Positions 1 to 7,967 of a DNA stretch of 48,599 nt are shown here, piece after piece. The notes beneath the pieces are model-generated. The model searched no databases and was not told the DNA's origin. It saw only the letters and a program-made list of their open reading frames with translations. Source of the DNA: Ardenticatenales bacterium (GTDB lineage: Bacteria > Chloroflexota > Anaerolineae > Epilineales > Epilineaceae); contig JADYYS010000045.1 in assembly GCA_020853525.1 (NCBI GenBank), positions 1 to 48,599 on the forward strand, written 5' to 3'. Numbering within the stretch: the stretch's first letter is position 1; each line of letters starts with the position of its first letter. The position numbers and the translations under genes are program-made.

Positions 1-82
1 CCGGGCGGGGGGGAGCCGGGCCGGGGCGCCCATGCGCCCTGGCCCGGATCGCCATCGTCCGGAGACCGTTCTCCCTCCGACC

Positions 83-170
83 CTACGTCACCTTCCGGTT
101 ACACATCTTTCCCGACGCCCTCCCCTGGCGCAGGAGATGCTGCACGAACCCCGAGCTCGCGCCGCTTCAT
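83..170 (-). pseudogene. degenerate HicA-type toxin remnant
   Basis: The ATG of this stretch overlaps the hicB stop in an ATGA arrangement, the usual coupling of HicB-like and HicA-like genes. The first six codons read MKRREL, a typical HicA-family start. The frame then shifts by one base, and the next frame gives FVQHLLRQG followed by NRKVT before a stop at 83-85. These fragments resemble HicA helix 1 and the N-R-K strand, but the central G-(S/N)-H motif and the C-terminal PRH segment are missing. I infer a decayed toxin. A short unrelated ORF cannot be excluded. Confidence 0.4.
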
Positions 171-397
171 GCCGCCGGCACGTCCACCGTCAACGTCTCC
201 CAGACCGCATTCCCCGGCGCATCTCGGACCGCATTGTCCCGATACGCCTCGAGGAGCAACTCGACGGCCTCCCGAATCATGCCGCGGGCCACCTCCAGAT
301 CCCGCTCTTGCTTCACTGCGCCCAGCAGTTCCGGCACTGTGGCCATGACCCAACCGTCTTCGACCGTCTGAAAGACCACTGTGTAGTCGTGCCGCAA
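167..397 (-). CDS. HicB-family antitoxin-like protein
   Basis: The 76-residue protein has the compact HicB_lk fold signature: an N-terminal beta strand (YTVVFQTVEDGWVMATVPEL), then an alpha helix rich in Glu/Arg (ARGMIREAVELLLEAYRD) and a final strand (ETLTVDVPAA). HicB proteins bind and neutralise the HicA mRNA interferase, and many also repress their own operon; this short form lacks a separate C-terminal DNA-binding domain. The start is a TTG at 397 with a GGAG-type ribosome site just upstream and an in-frame stop right before it. The partner toxin downstream (83-170) looks broken, so this may be an orphan antitoxin. A free-standing HicB-like protein without toxin partner is the main alternative. 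Confidence 0.75.
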   Translation of the reverse strand: MRHDYTVVFQTVEDGWVMATVPELLGAVKQERDLEVARGMIREAVELLLEAYRDNAVRDAPGNAVWETLTVDVPAA

Positions 398-538
398 CTT
401 CTACTCCAGGTCAGACCGTGGCCAACGCCGAGGTTCATCCCGACGCGTTCGCCGTTGTCGGCACATACGTGCTTCCTCGCAGGCGGTGGCACCGAAGGTG
501 ACTACCGAAGGTGACTCTGGACCCTGGGTATGTGGACA

Positions 539-1195
539 TCAATGGCCTCGAGCCACCTCGCCGCCCTCGTCTGCGGCCAATCGCCCCGCGACGGCCTCGC
601 GCAGATCGCCCCAATCCGCTTCGCGCAAGGCGTACGTCACCACCTCGTCGGCGGTAAGCGCATGCCCTTCGGCGAACGCCCGCTTGCACGCTGCGACGCC
701 GATCACGCCCTGCGCGCGAACACTGAGCGAAGCGACCCGGGAGGCTTCGGTCAGCGCTCGAGGCGCGCCAACATCTTGGCGCATGGCAGCCGCGGCGATG
801 CGCCACGCTGCCAAGCCCGCGGAAAGCGGCCAGCGCGGCGGCCAGGTCATCGGGGCAGCATCGGAGGTCCTCGAAGTACCGCTGCGCGGTGTCGTTGTCT
901 CCGCGAAGCATGGCACTGCTGGCCAACACATTCAGCGCCTTGGCCAGCGCAGGTCGGTTGTTCGCACGTCGGCACAGAGTCTCCGCCGACTCCGCCAGTC
1001 GGCATGCAGTCTCGAAGTCGGACTGGTCCATGGCCAATAGCGCCAACGCGACTTCGAAGTGGGGTCGGATGGGCGATGCCGCCGCGCCGTCATCGGCCGT
1101 CACGAGCGCCTCCAGCTGCGCTCGATCAGCGGACAACGAACCGTGCAGCGGCTGCTCTGATGCGGCAGCCAAGCCGAGGCGAAGCGCGCGTGCCG
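539..1195 (-). pseudogene. frameshifted C-terminal fragment of a TPR-containing LuxR/AfsR-type regulator
   Basis: Reading inward from about 1195, one frame encodes TPR-like helices (HFEVALALLAMDQSDFETACRLAE, then a segment with NVLASSAMLRGDNDTAQRYFED). Near 790-800 the coding signal jumps to another frame, which continues AAAMRQDVGAPRALTEAS and ends with KRAFAEGHALTADEVVTYAL and a stop at 539. The second half matches the tail seen in large ATPase/TPR LuxR-type regulators and TPR kinases ('aa.aLREaiGAP...A.a.GraLt.deAv..AL'). The N-terminal ATPase and DNA-binding parts are absent. A short out-of-frame deletion near 795 plus loss of the 5' part makes this a pseudogene. It abuts the fabV remnant head to head. 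Confidence 0.65.
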
Positions 1196-1330
1196 CGGAT
1201 CGACACCGCGAACCTCCACGCCCTCACGGACTGGGCCGGCTGCAAGCGCTCGTTCCGCCAGCTCTTCGGCTTCGACGTGCCGGGCGTCGACTACGCGGCG
1301 GCGGTCGACATCGACGTGCCGTTGGGTTGA
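1196..1330 (+). pseudogene. 3' remnant of a FabV-type trans-2-enoyl reductase
   Basis: The last 44 codons before a TGA read RIDTANLHALTDWAGCKRSF, then QLFGFDVPGVDYAAAVD. This resembles the C-terminus of FabV-type NADH-dependent enoyl-ACP/trans-2-enoyl-CoA reductases as I remember it ('t.eNl.eLTD..GY...F..LFGF...GVDYda.vd'). A full FabV is about 400 residues, so over 85% is missing. In the same frame upstream the sequence loses all similarity at about 1195, where the opposite-strand TPR remnant begins. No start codon or ribosome site belongs to it. The identification rests on one recalled C-terminal motif. Confidence 0.6.
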
Positions 1331-1341
1331 GCGCGGCCGGT

Positions 1342-1701
1342 CTACCCTCCCCGTAGCAGCCCCGCCACCACCCCCAACAACCGCTCCGGCGGCTCCAACT
1401 TGCACACGAACCCGTCCGCCCCGGCCCGCCGACTCGCGTCGCCGTCGCCGGGGCGGACGCTGATCACGACGACGCGCAGCTCAGGCTGGCCGTCGACGAG
1501 CAGGCGCAGCGGATCTTGGCGCGGCAATCCGGGAAGCGCCCAGTCGACGATGACGATGCGCGGCAGCATGATGACGACGCTGGCGAACAGCGCCGGCGCA
1601 TCCGCCGCCTCACCGACGACTCGGTGGTCGGCCGCGTGCTCCAGCAGCAGCCGCATCGCCGACCGCACGTTTCGGTCCGCGTCCGCCAGGAAGATCGCCA
1701 T
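1342..1701 (-). CDS. single-domain response regulator receiver protein
   Basis: A lone CheY-like receiver of about 119 residues. The acidic pocket is LADAD near residues 5-9, the phospho-acceptor Asp is D53 in IVIVDWALPG, and the conserved Lys is in the FVCKLEPPE segment (K-x-x-P). No output domain follows, so it would act through protein-protein contacts or as a phosphate sink. I chose the ATG at 1701, which gives the usual length. A GTG at 1734 in the same frame adds 11 residues but lacks a ribosome site. It lies 194 bases downstream of the LuxR-type regulator on the same strand; the gap contains GAGGGCG-type short repeats on this strand. Confidence 0.8.
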   Translation of the reverse strand: MAIFLADADRNVRSAMRLLLEHAADHRVVGEAADAPALFASVVIMLPRIVIVDWALPGLPRQDPLRLLVDGQPELRVVVISVRPGDGDASRRAGADGFVCKLEPPERLLGVVAGLLRGG

Positions 1702-1894
1702 CGGCCCGTCCCATCTGTCCACCGCCGAGTCCACTCAGCGCTATGACGACAGATGCTACCGCCGACATCGCCCGCCGCGACCGGGCAGCTGGTCAGGGTT
1801 GGGATGGCCAGTTGGGGGAGATCGCGACGAAGGGCACGCGAGCCGTCGCCCTCGACCGCGCCCTCGACCGCGTCCTCGCCCTCGCCCTCGACGG

Positions 1895-2578
1895 TCAGCG
1901 CCGCACGAGCCCCCGCTGCAGCGCCAGCGCCACCGCCTCGGTCCGGTTGGCGACGCCCAGCTTGGACAGGACCGTGCTGACATGCGCCTTGACCGTCGAG
2001 CGGCTGACGATGAGCCGCTCGGCGATGTCCGGGTTGGACAGGCCCTCCACCAGCAGCCCGAGCACCTCGTGCTCGCGCTCGGTAAGATCGCTCACCATCT
2101 CGTGCGGATGCGCCGTCGCCTGGACGAGCGCCTGGGCGGCCTCCGGCGCCAGCGTCGTACGACCGGCATGGGCGGCGCGGATCGCCTCGGCCAGGTCGAT
2201 CGCCGAGATGCTCTTCATGAGGTAGCTGAGCGCGCCGGCCCGCAGGACCGAGGACACCAGGTCCGCCTCCGGGAAGCTCGTGAGCGCCACCACCTGCACG
2301 GTCGGGTGCCGTTCGCGCAGCAGCCGCGTCGTCGTGGCCCCGTCGAGCCCCGGCATGACCAAGTCCATCAGCACGACGTCCGGCCGGGCGATCGGGCAAA
2401 CACGCAGCGCCTCGTCGCCGCTGCCCGCCTCGGCGACGAGATCGAGGTCGTCGAACGCCGAAAGGAACGCCGCCAGGCCGCTGCGGACGATGCGGTGGTC
2501 GTCGACGATCATCACCCGGATCGTCGGGCGCCCGGCCGCACGCTCGCGCGCATCCGGACCCGCATCGGCCTCGGTCAC
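1895..2578 (-). CDS. NarL/FixJ-type two-component response regulator
   Basis: The 227-residue protein has an N-terminal receiver (acidic pair in VMIVDDHRIVR; phospho-acceptor D72 in VVLMDLVMPGLDG; conserved Lys in YLMKSISA) and a C-terminal LuxR-type helix-turn-helix (LTEREHEVLGLLVEGLSN, then STVKAHVSTVLSKLGV). It should bind DNA when phosphorylated by its kinase. The GTG start overlaps the kinase stop codon by four bases (GTGA), so the pair is translationally coupled and almost certainly a cognate system. The signal sensed cannot be told from the sequence. Confidence 0.92.
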   Translation of the reverse strand: MTEADAGPDARERAAGRPTIRVMIVDDHRIVRSGLAAFLSAFDDLDLVAEAGSGDEALRVCPIARPDVVLMDLVMPGLDGATTTRLLRERHPTVQVVALTSFPEADLVSSVLRAGALSYLMKSISAIDLAEAIRAAHAGRTTLAPEAAQALVQATAHPHEMVSDLTEREHEVLGLLVEGLSNPDIAERLIVSRSTVKAHVSTVLSKLGVANRTEAVALALQRGLVRR

Positions 2579-3630
2579 GCGTCGCCTCCCGCATCGCCGA
2601 CCGGCCAGCGGACCGCCACCCGCGTGCCCCGCCCGCCGGCGCCGTCGCCGCAGCGGCTGTCGACGACGATCGCCGCGCCGATCGCCTCCGCCCGCTCGCG
2701 CATGATCCGCAGGCCGAGGTGCGAGGCGTCGACGGATGCCGGATCGAAGCCGACGCCGTCGTCCGCCACCTCGAGCGCGACGTGCCCCGAGCCCTGCTCC
2801 AGGCGGATCGTCACGCCGCGCGCGTTCGCGTGGCGGGCGACGTTGTTCAGCGCCTCCTGGACGATGCGAAAGAGGCCGATCTGGACGTCGGGCGGCAGCG
2901 TGCCGTCCCCGTCGACGCGCAGGTCGAGACCGATCGGCGTGCGGTTCGTCGACGCGTCGGCCACGTGCCGCAGCAGCTCGGCCAGCGGCACCTCCGTCAG
3001 CGCACCCGGGCGCAACTCCAGCAGGAGGATGCGCATCTCCGCCAGCGCGCCGCGCGTCAGCGTGCGCAACTCCTCGAGCCGGCGTCTTCCCTCGGCGGCG
3101 TCCCGTTCCCAGAGCCGCGGCAGCACGTCGGCGATCAGGCTGGCGGAGAAGAGCGACTGCGTGACCGCATCGTGCAGGTCGCGCGCCAGCCGGCTCCGCT
3201 CGTCCAGCACCGCGTGCTCGGCCTCCTTGCGCGCGGTGATATCCGTGACGAAGGCGATGACCTGGGTCCGGCCCTGCGCCTGGGCGATGCTGAGCCCGAC
3301 CTCGATCGGCATGGTCCGTCCGTCGCGGTGCAGTCCCTCCAGCTCCATCCCGCTGCCCATCGGACGGGCGCGCGGCGCCGCCAGGAAGGCGGCGCGATGG
3401 CGCTCGTGCACGGCGCGGGCGGCCGACGGGATGAGGATTTCGACCGGCCGGCCGACGACCTCGCTGCGCGCATGACCGAAGATCGACTCGGCCCCGGCGT
3501 TGGCGAGCGCAATCCGGCCGTCGTCGCCGACGATCAGGATCGCCACCGGCGCGGCTTCGACGAGCGCCCGGAACCGGTCCTCGCTCTCGCGGAGCGCGAC
3601 CTCACGGACATCGTCGCCTGGAACGCTCAT
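2575..3630 (-). CDS. PAS-domain sensor histidine kinase, NarX/DesK class (HisKA_3)
   Basis: The 351-residue cytoplasmic kinase has a PAS domain (residues about 14-130, ending in the ITARKEAE linker), a HisKA_3 dimerisation domain with phospho-acceptor His153 in LARDLHDAVTQSLF, and a HATPase_c domain (NNVARHANA N-box, then VADDGVGFDP and GGRGTRV G-boxes). No transmembrane segment is visible, so it would sense a soluble or redox cue through PAS. I chose the ATG at 3630, just before the PAS domain; the open frame runs 87 codons further upstream but that stretch has no family similarity and looks non-coding. It phosphorylates the overlapping LuxR-type regulator. Confidence 0.9.
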   Translation of the reverse strand: MSVPGDDVREVALRESEDRFRALVEAAPVAILIVGDDGRIALANAGAESIFGHARSEVVGRPVEILIPSAARAVHERHRAAFLAAPRARPMGSGMELEGLHRDGRTMPIEVGLSIAQAQGRTQVIAFVTDITARKEAEHAVLDERSRLARDLHDAVTQSLFSASLIADVLPRLWERDAAEGRRRLEELRTLTRGALAEMRILLLELRPGALTEVPLAELLRHVADASTNRTPIGLDLRVDGDGTLPPDVQIGLFRIVQEALNNVARHANARGVTIRLEQGSGHVALEVADDGVGFDPASVDASHLGLRIMRERAEAIGAAIVVDSRCGDGAGGRGTRVAVRWPVGDAGGDA

Positions 3631-3728
3631 CGACCCGGCCCCACGATGAAGGCCAACTCCTGCGCCGGCCGCCAAAGGCCGTCGGCCCGCCATGCGCCGG
3701 CCAGTTGGCCAGCCATGAAAGGAGCCCC

Positions 3729-3848
3729 ATGGCGGATGCGGCGGCCCCTCTCGACAGGGATCATACGTCGGTCCGCCGGCTCCTTGCCAGCAAAGGCGTG
3801 TTCGCTGCGCCGGCATCGCCGTCCTCCCTGCGGTCCGCAATACCCTGA
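3729..3848 (+). CDS. possible 39-residue small protein
   Basis: An ATG at 3729 sits four bases after an excellent ribosome site (AAAGGAG). It opens 39 codons, beginning MADAAAPLDRD and ending SSLRSAIP before TGA. There is no transmembrane helix, Cys pair or recognised motif. It lies about 100 bases upstream of the cytochrome c gene and could be a leader peptide or a chance ORF. The ribosome site is the only positive evidence. Confidence 0.25.
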   Translation: MADAAAPLDRDHTSVRRLLASKGVFAAPASPSSLRSAIP

Positions 3849-3907
3849 TCGTCGCGGCCGTCGCGGCCGTCGCGGTCGCCAGCAGGCGCAATCCGCGGCT
3901 GCAGGCT

Positions 3908-3913
3908 TATAAT
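3908..3913 (+). promoter_or_regulatory. candidate -10 box for cytochrome c gene
   Basis: A perfect TATAAT lies 36 bases before the ATG at 3950 in otherwise very GC-rich DNA, leaving a leader of about 30 bases. No good -35 hexamer is seen at the usual spacing. Confidence 0.55.
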
Positions 3914-3949
3914 CCGGCCCTGTTCACGTTCCAAACCGAGGAGAACCCG

Positions 3950-4432
3950 ATGTCCCGCCCGCTCATGATCCTGACCCAACTTCGCCCCGCCGCCCGCGCC
4001 CTCACCGGGGCGCTGCTCGTGGCCGTGCTGGCTACGGCGTGCGGCGTGCCGATGGAGACCGAAGAGGCCGCTCGAACGGCGCGCGAGGGCGCGGCATCGT
4101 CCGCCGCCGCCGCGCCGGTGGAGGATGCGGCACCGGCCGCTTCGGCAGGGGATGCCGCGCACGGCAAGGAACTGTTCGTCACGTGCGCCGCCTGCCACGG
4201 CCCGGACGCCAAGGGCCTGCCGAACCTCGGCAAGGACATCACGACCAGCACGTTCGTCAAGGACAAGACCGACGACGAGCTCGTCGCGTTCCTGAAGGTC
4301 GGCCGCGACGCCAGCGACCCGCTGAACACGACGGGCGTGGCGATGCCGCCGAAGGGCGGGAACCCGGTTCTGGTCGACGCGGACTTGTTGGACCTCGTCG
4401 CCTACATGCGGGAGTTGCAGAAGGCACCGTAA
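3950..4432 (+). CDS. lipoprotein monohaem cytochrome c
   Basis: The 160-residue protein begins with a signal peptide ending in a lipobox (AVLATAC, lipidated Cys31). An Ala-rich linker follows, then a class I cytochrome c domain. The haem site is C79-A-A-C82-H83, and the distal ligand is probably Met132 in VAMPPKGG. It would be anchored to the outside of the membrane and shuttle electrons between membrane donors and exported oxidases or dehydrogenases. It is a single gene facing the convergent VIT-type gene. The exported molybdenum hydroxylase at 43886-46713 lacks its own cytochrome, so this protein is one possible acceptor, but that is only inference. Confidence 0.92.
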   Translation: MSRPLMILTQLRPAARALTGALLVAVLATACGVPMETEEAARTAREGAASSAAAAPVEDAAPAASAGDAAHGKELFVTCAACHGPDAKGLPNLGKDITTSTFVKDKTDDELVAFLKVGRDASDPLNTTGVAMPPKGGNPVLVDADLLDLVAYMRELQKAP

Positions 4433-4476
4433 CAGGACGGGCCGCCGATCGGAGGCTCGCGACCACCACGACCGGC

Positions 4477-5595
4477 TCACCCCGCGATCGCCACCCCGAT
4501 CAGCCTGCCAACCCCAAACGTCACCCCCGCCGCCGCCAGCCCGAACAGCACCTGCCGCATACCCGACGACCAGACGCTCCGCCCCGTCATCAACGTGATC
4601 GCCGCGCCGATCCCGAACAGGCCGAGCGCGCTGGCCACCAGGCTGACGATGACGGCGGGGTTGCCGTCCAGCAGCGCGAACGGGGCGACCGGAATGACGG
4701 CGCCGACGGCGAACAGCAGGAACGACGTCGCCGCCGCCTCCCACGCCGACCCGCCGAGCTCGGACGGGTCGAAACCGAGTTCCTCGCGCGCCAGCGTATC
4801 GATCGCGGCCTTCGGGTCGGCGATGAGCCGCGCGGCCAGCGCGCGTGCCTGATCCTCGGGCAAGCCCTTGGACCGATAGATCGCCGCCAACTCGGCCTCC
4901 TCCTCCGCAGGCGAGGCCGCGAGCTCGGCCGACTCGATCTCGAGCTGCCGGGCGAAGAGCTCGCGCGAGCTCTGCACGGATAGCCACTCGCCGAGCGCCA
5001 TCGACACGGCGCCGGCCAACAGGCCCGCCAGACCGGTCACCAGGATCTCCCGTCCGGCCATCGCCGCGCCGGCGACGCCCATCACGAGGCTCAGGTTGGA
5101 CACGAGCCCGTCGTTCGCGCCGAGCACCGCCGCCCGCAGCGCGTTGCCGCTGATCGCGCGGTGCCGGCCCTCGAGCTGCGCCACGGCCGCGCCGGCCATG
5201 CCCTTGCCGCCCATCGCGCGGAGGACTTGGAGATGGGCCTGCTCGTCGGCAGCCATCGCCGCCTCCGGCGTTCCCTTGGCTTCGGGCGAGCTGTACGCCG
5301 CCGCCCCGGCACGCTCGTTGGCCTGCAGCTGCGGCAGGACGGCCGCCGGTCCGACGAGGCGGATCAGCCGGATGAGGACGCGCGCCCGTCCGCTCGGCCG
5401 CGGGTCGCGCACCGGTGCCCCGAGCGCGGCCAGGCGCTCCGCCAGCACGGCCGCGTGACGCGCCTCGTCCGCCGCCATCCTCTCGAACGCCTCGGCCAGC
5501 GGCTTGCCGGCTTCGCGCGCTGCCGCCGCACGGTAGAGGGCCTCGCCGTCGATCTCGTCCTGCCAGGCCGTGCGCAAGCGCTGCTGCTCATCCAT
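4477..5595 (-). CDS. ferritin-like / VIT1-family membrane protein (Fe/Mn transporter type)
   Basis: The 372-residue protein is a two-part fusion. Residues about 1-150 form a rubrerythrin/ferritin-like four-helix domain with ExxH iron ligands (E44-x-x-H47 and a second ADEQAH). Residues about 165-372 form a VIT1/CCC1 membrane domain (GANDGLVSNLSLVMGV, then GLLAGAVSMALGEWLSVQSS), with helices through GAVIPVAPFALL to the C-terminus. VIT1 proteins export Fe2+ or Mn2+; the ferritin-like part probably binds or oxidises iron first. The ATG at 5595 has a GAGGAGG site 10 bases upstream. It overlaps the end of the upstream acyl-CoA synthetase gene by eight bases, so it is probably translationally coupled. 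Confidence 0.88.
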   Translation of the reverse strand: MDEQQRLRTAWQDEIDGEALYRAAAAREAGKPLAEAFERMAADEARHAAVLAERLAALGAPVRDPRPSGRARVLIRLIRLVGPAAVLPQLQANERAGAAAYSSPEAKGTPEAAMAADEQAHLQVLRAMGGKGMAGAAVAQLEGRHRAISGNALRAAVLGANDGLVSNLSLVMGVAGAAMAGREILVTGLAGLLAGAVSMALGEWLSVQSSRELFARQLEIESAELAASPAEEEAELAAIYRSKGLPEDQARALAARLIADPKAAIDTLAREELGFDPSELGGSAWEAAATSFLLFAVGAVIPVAPFALLDGNPAVIVSLVASALGLFGIGAAITLMTGRSVWSSGMRQVLFGLAAAGVTFGVGRLIGVAIAG

Positions 5596-7813
5596 GGTCG
5601 GGGTCCCTCCTCGTCGTGGGCGCGGGCATGCGGCCCGCTCGAATGTCGGGCCGCGCCACCGCCGGCCCGACCGGCGCCACCCGGATCCGCGCATCCGCAA
5701 TCATGCACCCGTTCGGCAGCGCGAACACCGGGTTCAGGTCGATCTCGGCGATCTCGGGCACGGCAACGGCCAGCGCCGAAAGACGCAGCACGAGGTCTTC
5801 CAGCGCCGCGATGTCGGCCGCCGGGTGGCCGCGATAGCCGAGCAGCAGCCGGTGGCCGCGGATCGCCCGGACGATCTCACCCGCATCGACGTCGCTGAGC
5901 GGCGCGACACGGAACGCGACATCGCCCAGGATCTCGACGTGGATCCCGCCGAGGCCGAACGCGATCAGCGGGCCGAAGAGCGGGTCGGTCGTGACGCCGG
6001 CCATCACCTCGACCCCGCCGCGCAGCATCGGCTGGACGAGCACGCCGTCGTCGGCCGCGGCCGCATCCACGGCGCCGATGGACGCGCGCATCGCGTCGAA
6101 CGCCTCCCGCACGGCCGCGCCGTCCGCCAGCCCAAGCCGAACGCCGCCGACCTCGGTCTTGTGCACGATCCGCCGCGAGGCCGCCTTCAGCGCCACGGGA
6201 AAGCCGATGCCGGCCGCCATTCCCACGGCCTCCTCGGCCGAGCGAGCGACCCCACCGGCCGTGACCGGCAGGCCGAAGTCGGTCAGCACGGCGCGCACCT
6301 CGGCGGCCGACAGCCAGCCGCCGGTCCCGTCGCCGGCGGTGCGGCACGTTTCGCGCGCCGACGCCGGGCGCACGTCGGCAAACGCCGGGACGCGGCCGGG
6401 CGGTCGGGAACACCATTCGGCGTGGCGCGCGGCCGCGGCAAGGGCACCGACCGCCTGCTCGGGAAACGGGTAGACCGGAATCCGCTCGCCCCGGCCCTCG
6501 AGCGGCGTCTCGCGGGCCGGCGTCTGGCCGCCCATCAGGCACGCCAGCACGGGCTGGGCATGTCCCGCCGCGCGCCCGGCCGCCACGCCGTCGACGATCG
6601 CCGCGCCGATGGCCTCCGCCGGCGTGATACCGACCGGGACGAACAGGGCGATGAGCGCGTCGACCTCCGGCGCGGCCAGCAGGACCTCGACGCAGCGCCG
6701 GTACGCCTCGGGCGCGACGGCGGCAAGCGTGTCGACGGGATTGGCGACGCTGGCCGCAGCGGGCAGGAGGGCGGCCAGCGCATCGCGCGTTGCCTCGGCG
6801 AGTTCGACGACCGCGAGACCGCTCGCCTGACAGGCATCGGCGCACAGGATCCCCGGGCCGCCCGCGTTCGTCAGAAGCGCCACGCGGCGGCCGCGCGGCA
6901 GCGGCTGGCTGCCGAGGAGCGAGCCGAGGCCGAACAGCTCGTCGATCGTCCCCGCCCGCAGCACGCCGGTCTGGGCGAAGAGGGCGTCGACGGCGATGTC
7001 GGGCGCGGCCAGCGCCGCGGTGTGCGACCCGGCGGCCCGTTGCCCGGCGGCGCTCCGCCCGCTCTTCAGCGCCACGATCGGCTTGCGCCGCGCCACGCGC
7101 CGCGCGACGTCGGCGAAGCGCCGTGGATTCCCGAAGGACTCAAGGTACAGCAGCACGACGCTCGTCCGCGGATCGTCGGCCCACCACTCCAGGAGGTCGT
7201 TGCTCGATACGTCCGCCCGGTTGCCGAGGCTGACGAAGGCGGAGACGCCCAAGTGCCGCGCCGTGGCCAGCTGGAGCACCGCCAGCCCGACGGCCCCGCT
7301 CTCCGAAGCGAGCGCCACGGAGCCTTCGGGCGGGAAGACGGGCGAGAACGAGGCGTTCAAGCGCAGGGACGGGTCCGTGCAGAGGATCCCGAGGCTGTTC
7401 GGGCCGATGAGGCGCATGCCGGCCCGGCGCACCTGCTGCGCCAGGCGCACCTGCCGCGCCCGCCCTTCGGCGCCGGTCTCGGCATACCCGGCGGACAGGA
7501 CGACGACGGCGCGCACCCCGCGGTCCGCGCACGCCGCAACCACTTGCTCGACCGCCGCCGCCGGCACCGCCACGACGGCCAACGCCGGCACTTCGGGCAG
7601 CGCGTCGACCGAAGCGTACGCCGGCAGTCCGGCGATCGTCGACGCCGCCGGGTTCACCGGCATCACCCGCCCCGTGTACCCGGCGTCCAGCAGCCCGCGG
7701 ACGACGCGGTGGCCGACACCGGTCGGATCACGCGAGGCGCCGATGACGGCGACCGAACGGGCCTGGAAGAACGGCGCAAGAGAAGCGGTCTCGGCGCGCG
7801 GCGGCGGTTCCAT
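5588..7813 (-). CDS. ADP-forming acetate/acyl-CoA synthetase (single-chain)
   Basis: The 741-residue enzyme contains a CoA-binding Rossmann domain (SVAVIGASRDPTGVGHRVV near residue 20), succinyl-CoA-ligase-like domains with the phospho-His segment AGSHTAALA, and a C-terminal ATP-grasp domain (VALKAASRRIVHKTEVGGVRL; DLNPVFALPNG). These enzymes interconvert acyl-CoA + ADP + Pi with acid + CoA + ATP, giving substrate-level ATP from acetyl-CoA. No GNAT domain is attached, unlike Pat-type protein acetyltransferases. The ATG at 7813 follows a GGAAGG site. An in-frame ATG 30 bases upstream is possible, but the ORF before that is not family-like. It shares an eight-base overlap with the VIT-type gene and is divergent from the Usp gene. 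Confidence 0.9.
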   Translation of the reverse strand: MEPPPRAETASLAPFFQARSVAVIGASRDPTGVGHRVVRGLLDAGYTGRVMPVNPAASTIAGLPAYASVDALPEVPALAVVAVPAAAVEQVVAACADRGVRAVVVLSAGYAETGAEGRARQVRLAQQVRRAGMRLIGPNSLGILCTDPSLRLNASFSPVFPPEGSVALASESGAVGLAVLQLATARHLGVSAFVSLGNRADVSSNDLLEWWADDPRTSVVLLYLESFGNPRRFADVARRVARRKPIVALKSGRSAAGQRAAGSHTAALAAPDIAVDALFAQTGVLRAGTIDELFGLGSLLGSQPLPRGRRVALLTNAGGPGILCADACQASGLAVVELAEATRDALAALLPAAASVANPVDTLAAVAPEAYRRCVEVLLAAPEVDALIALFVPVGITPAEAIGAAIVDGVAAGRAAGHAQPVLACLMGGQTPARETPLEGRGERIPVYPFPEQAVGALAAAARHAEWCSRPPGRVPAFADVRPASARETCRTAGDGTGGWLSAAEVRAVLTDFGLPVTAGGVARSAEEAVGMAAGIGFPVALKAASRRIVHKTEVGGVRLGLADGAAVREAFDAMRASIGAVDAAAADDGVLVQPMLRGGVEVMAGVTTDPLFGPLIAFGLGGIHVEILGDVAFRVAPLSDVDAGEIVRAIRGHRLLLGYRGHPAADIAALEDLVLRLSALAVAVPEIAEIDLNPVFALPNGCMIADARIRVAPVGPAVARPDIRAGRMPAPTTRRDPDHG

Positions 7814-7967
7814 GTGCGGGGACCTTCCATATCGCGGCAGCATGCCATCGGCGCCATCCGAGGATATCATGAGCCAAGATATCTCGAGCCCAAGGATGCT
7901 CCGACATCCGGCGCAAAACGATCCACACGGCCGCGACAACCGTTGCGGCCGAGGCAAGGAGGAACCC

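Larger units (their letters stand above)
3631..3949. other. 319-bp intergenic region with long-range hairpin and promoter
   Basis: This stretch separates the divergent kinase and cytochrome c genes. It holds an 8-bp inverted repeat (GGCCAACT at 3651-3658, AGTTGGCC at 3703-3710). Inside and beside its arms are two copies of TGCGCCGGCC (3661-3670, 3693-3702). A possible 39-codon ORF lies at 3729-3848, followed by short GTCGCGGCC repeats near 3853-3880 and a TATAAT box at 3908-3913. No RNA gene was recognised. Confidence 0.5.

Noticed and set aside
1400-3475. 691-codon plus-strand open frame
   Set aside because: It is antisense to the receiver, LuxR-type regulator and kinase, which have full sets of motifs. 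The antisense product has none.
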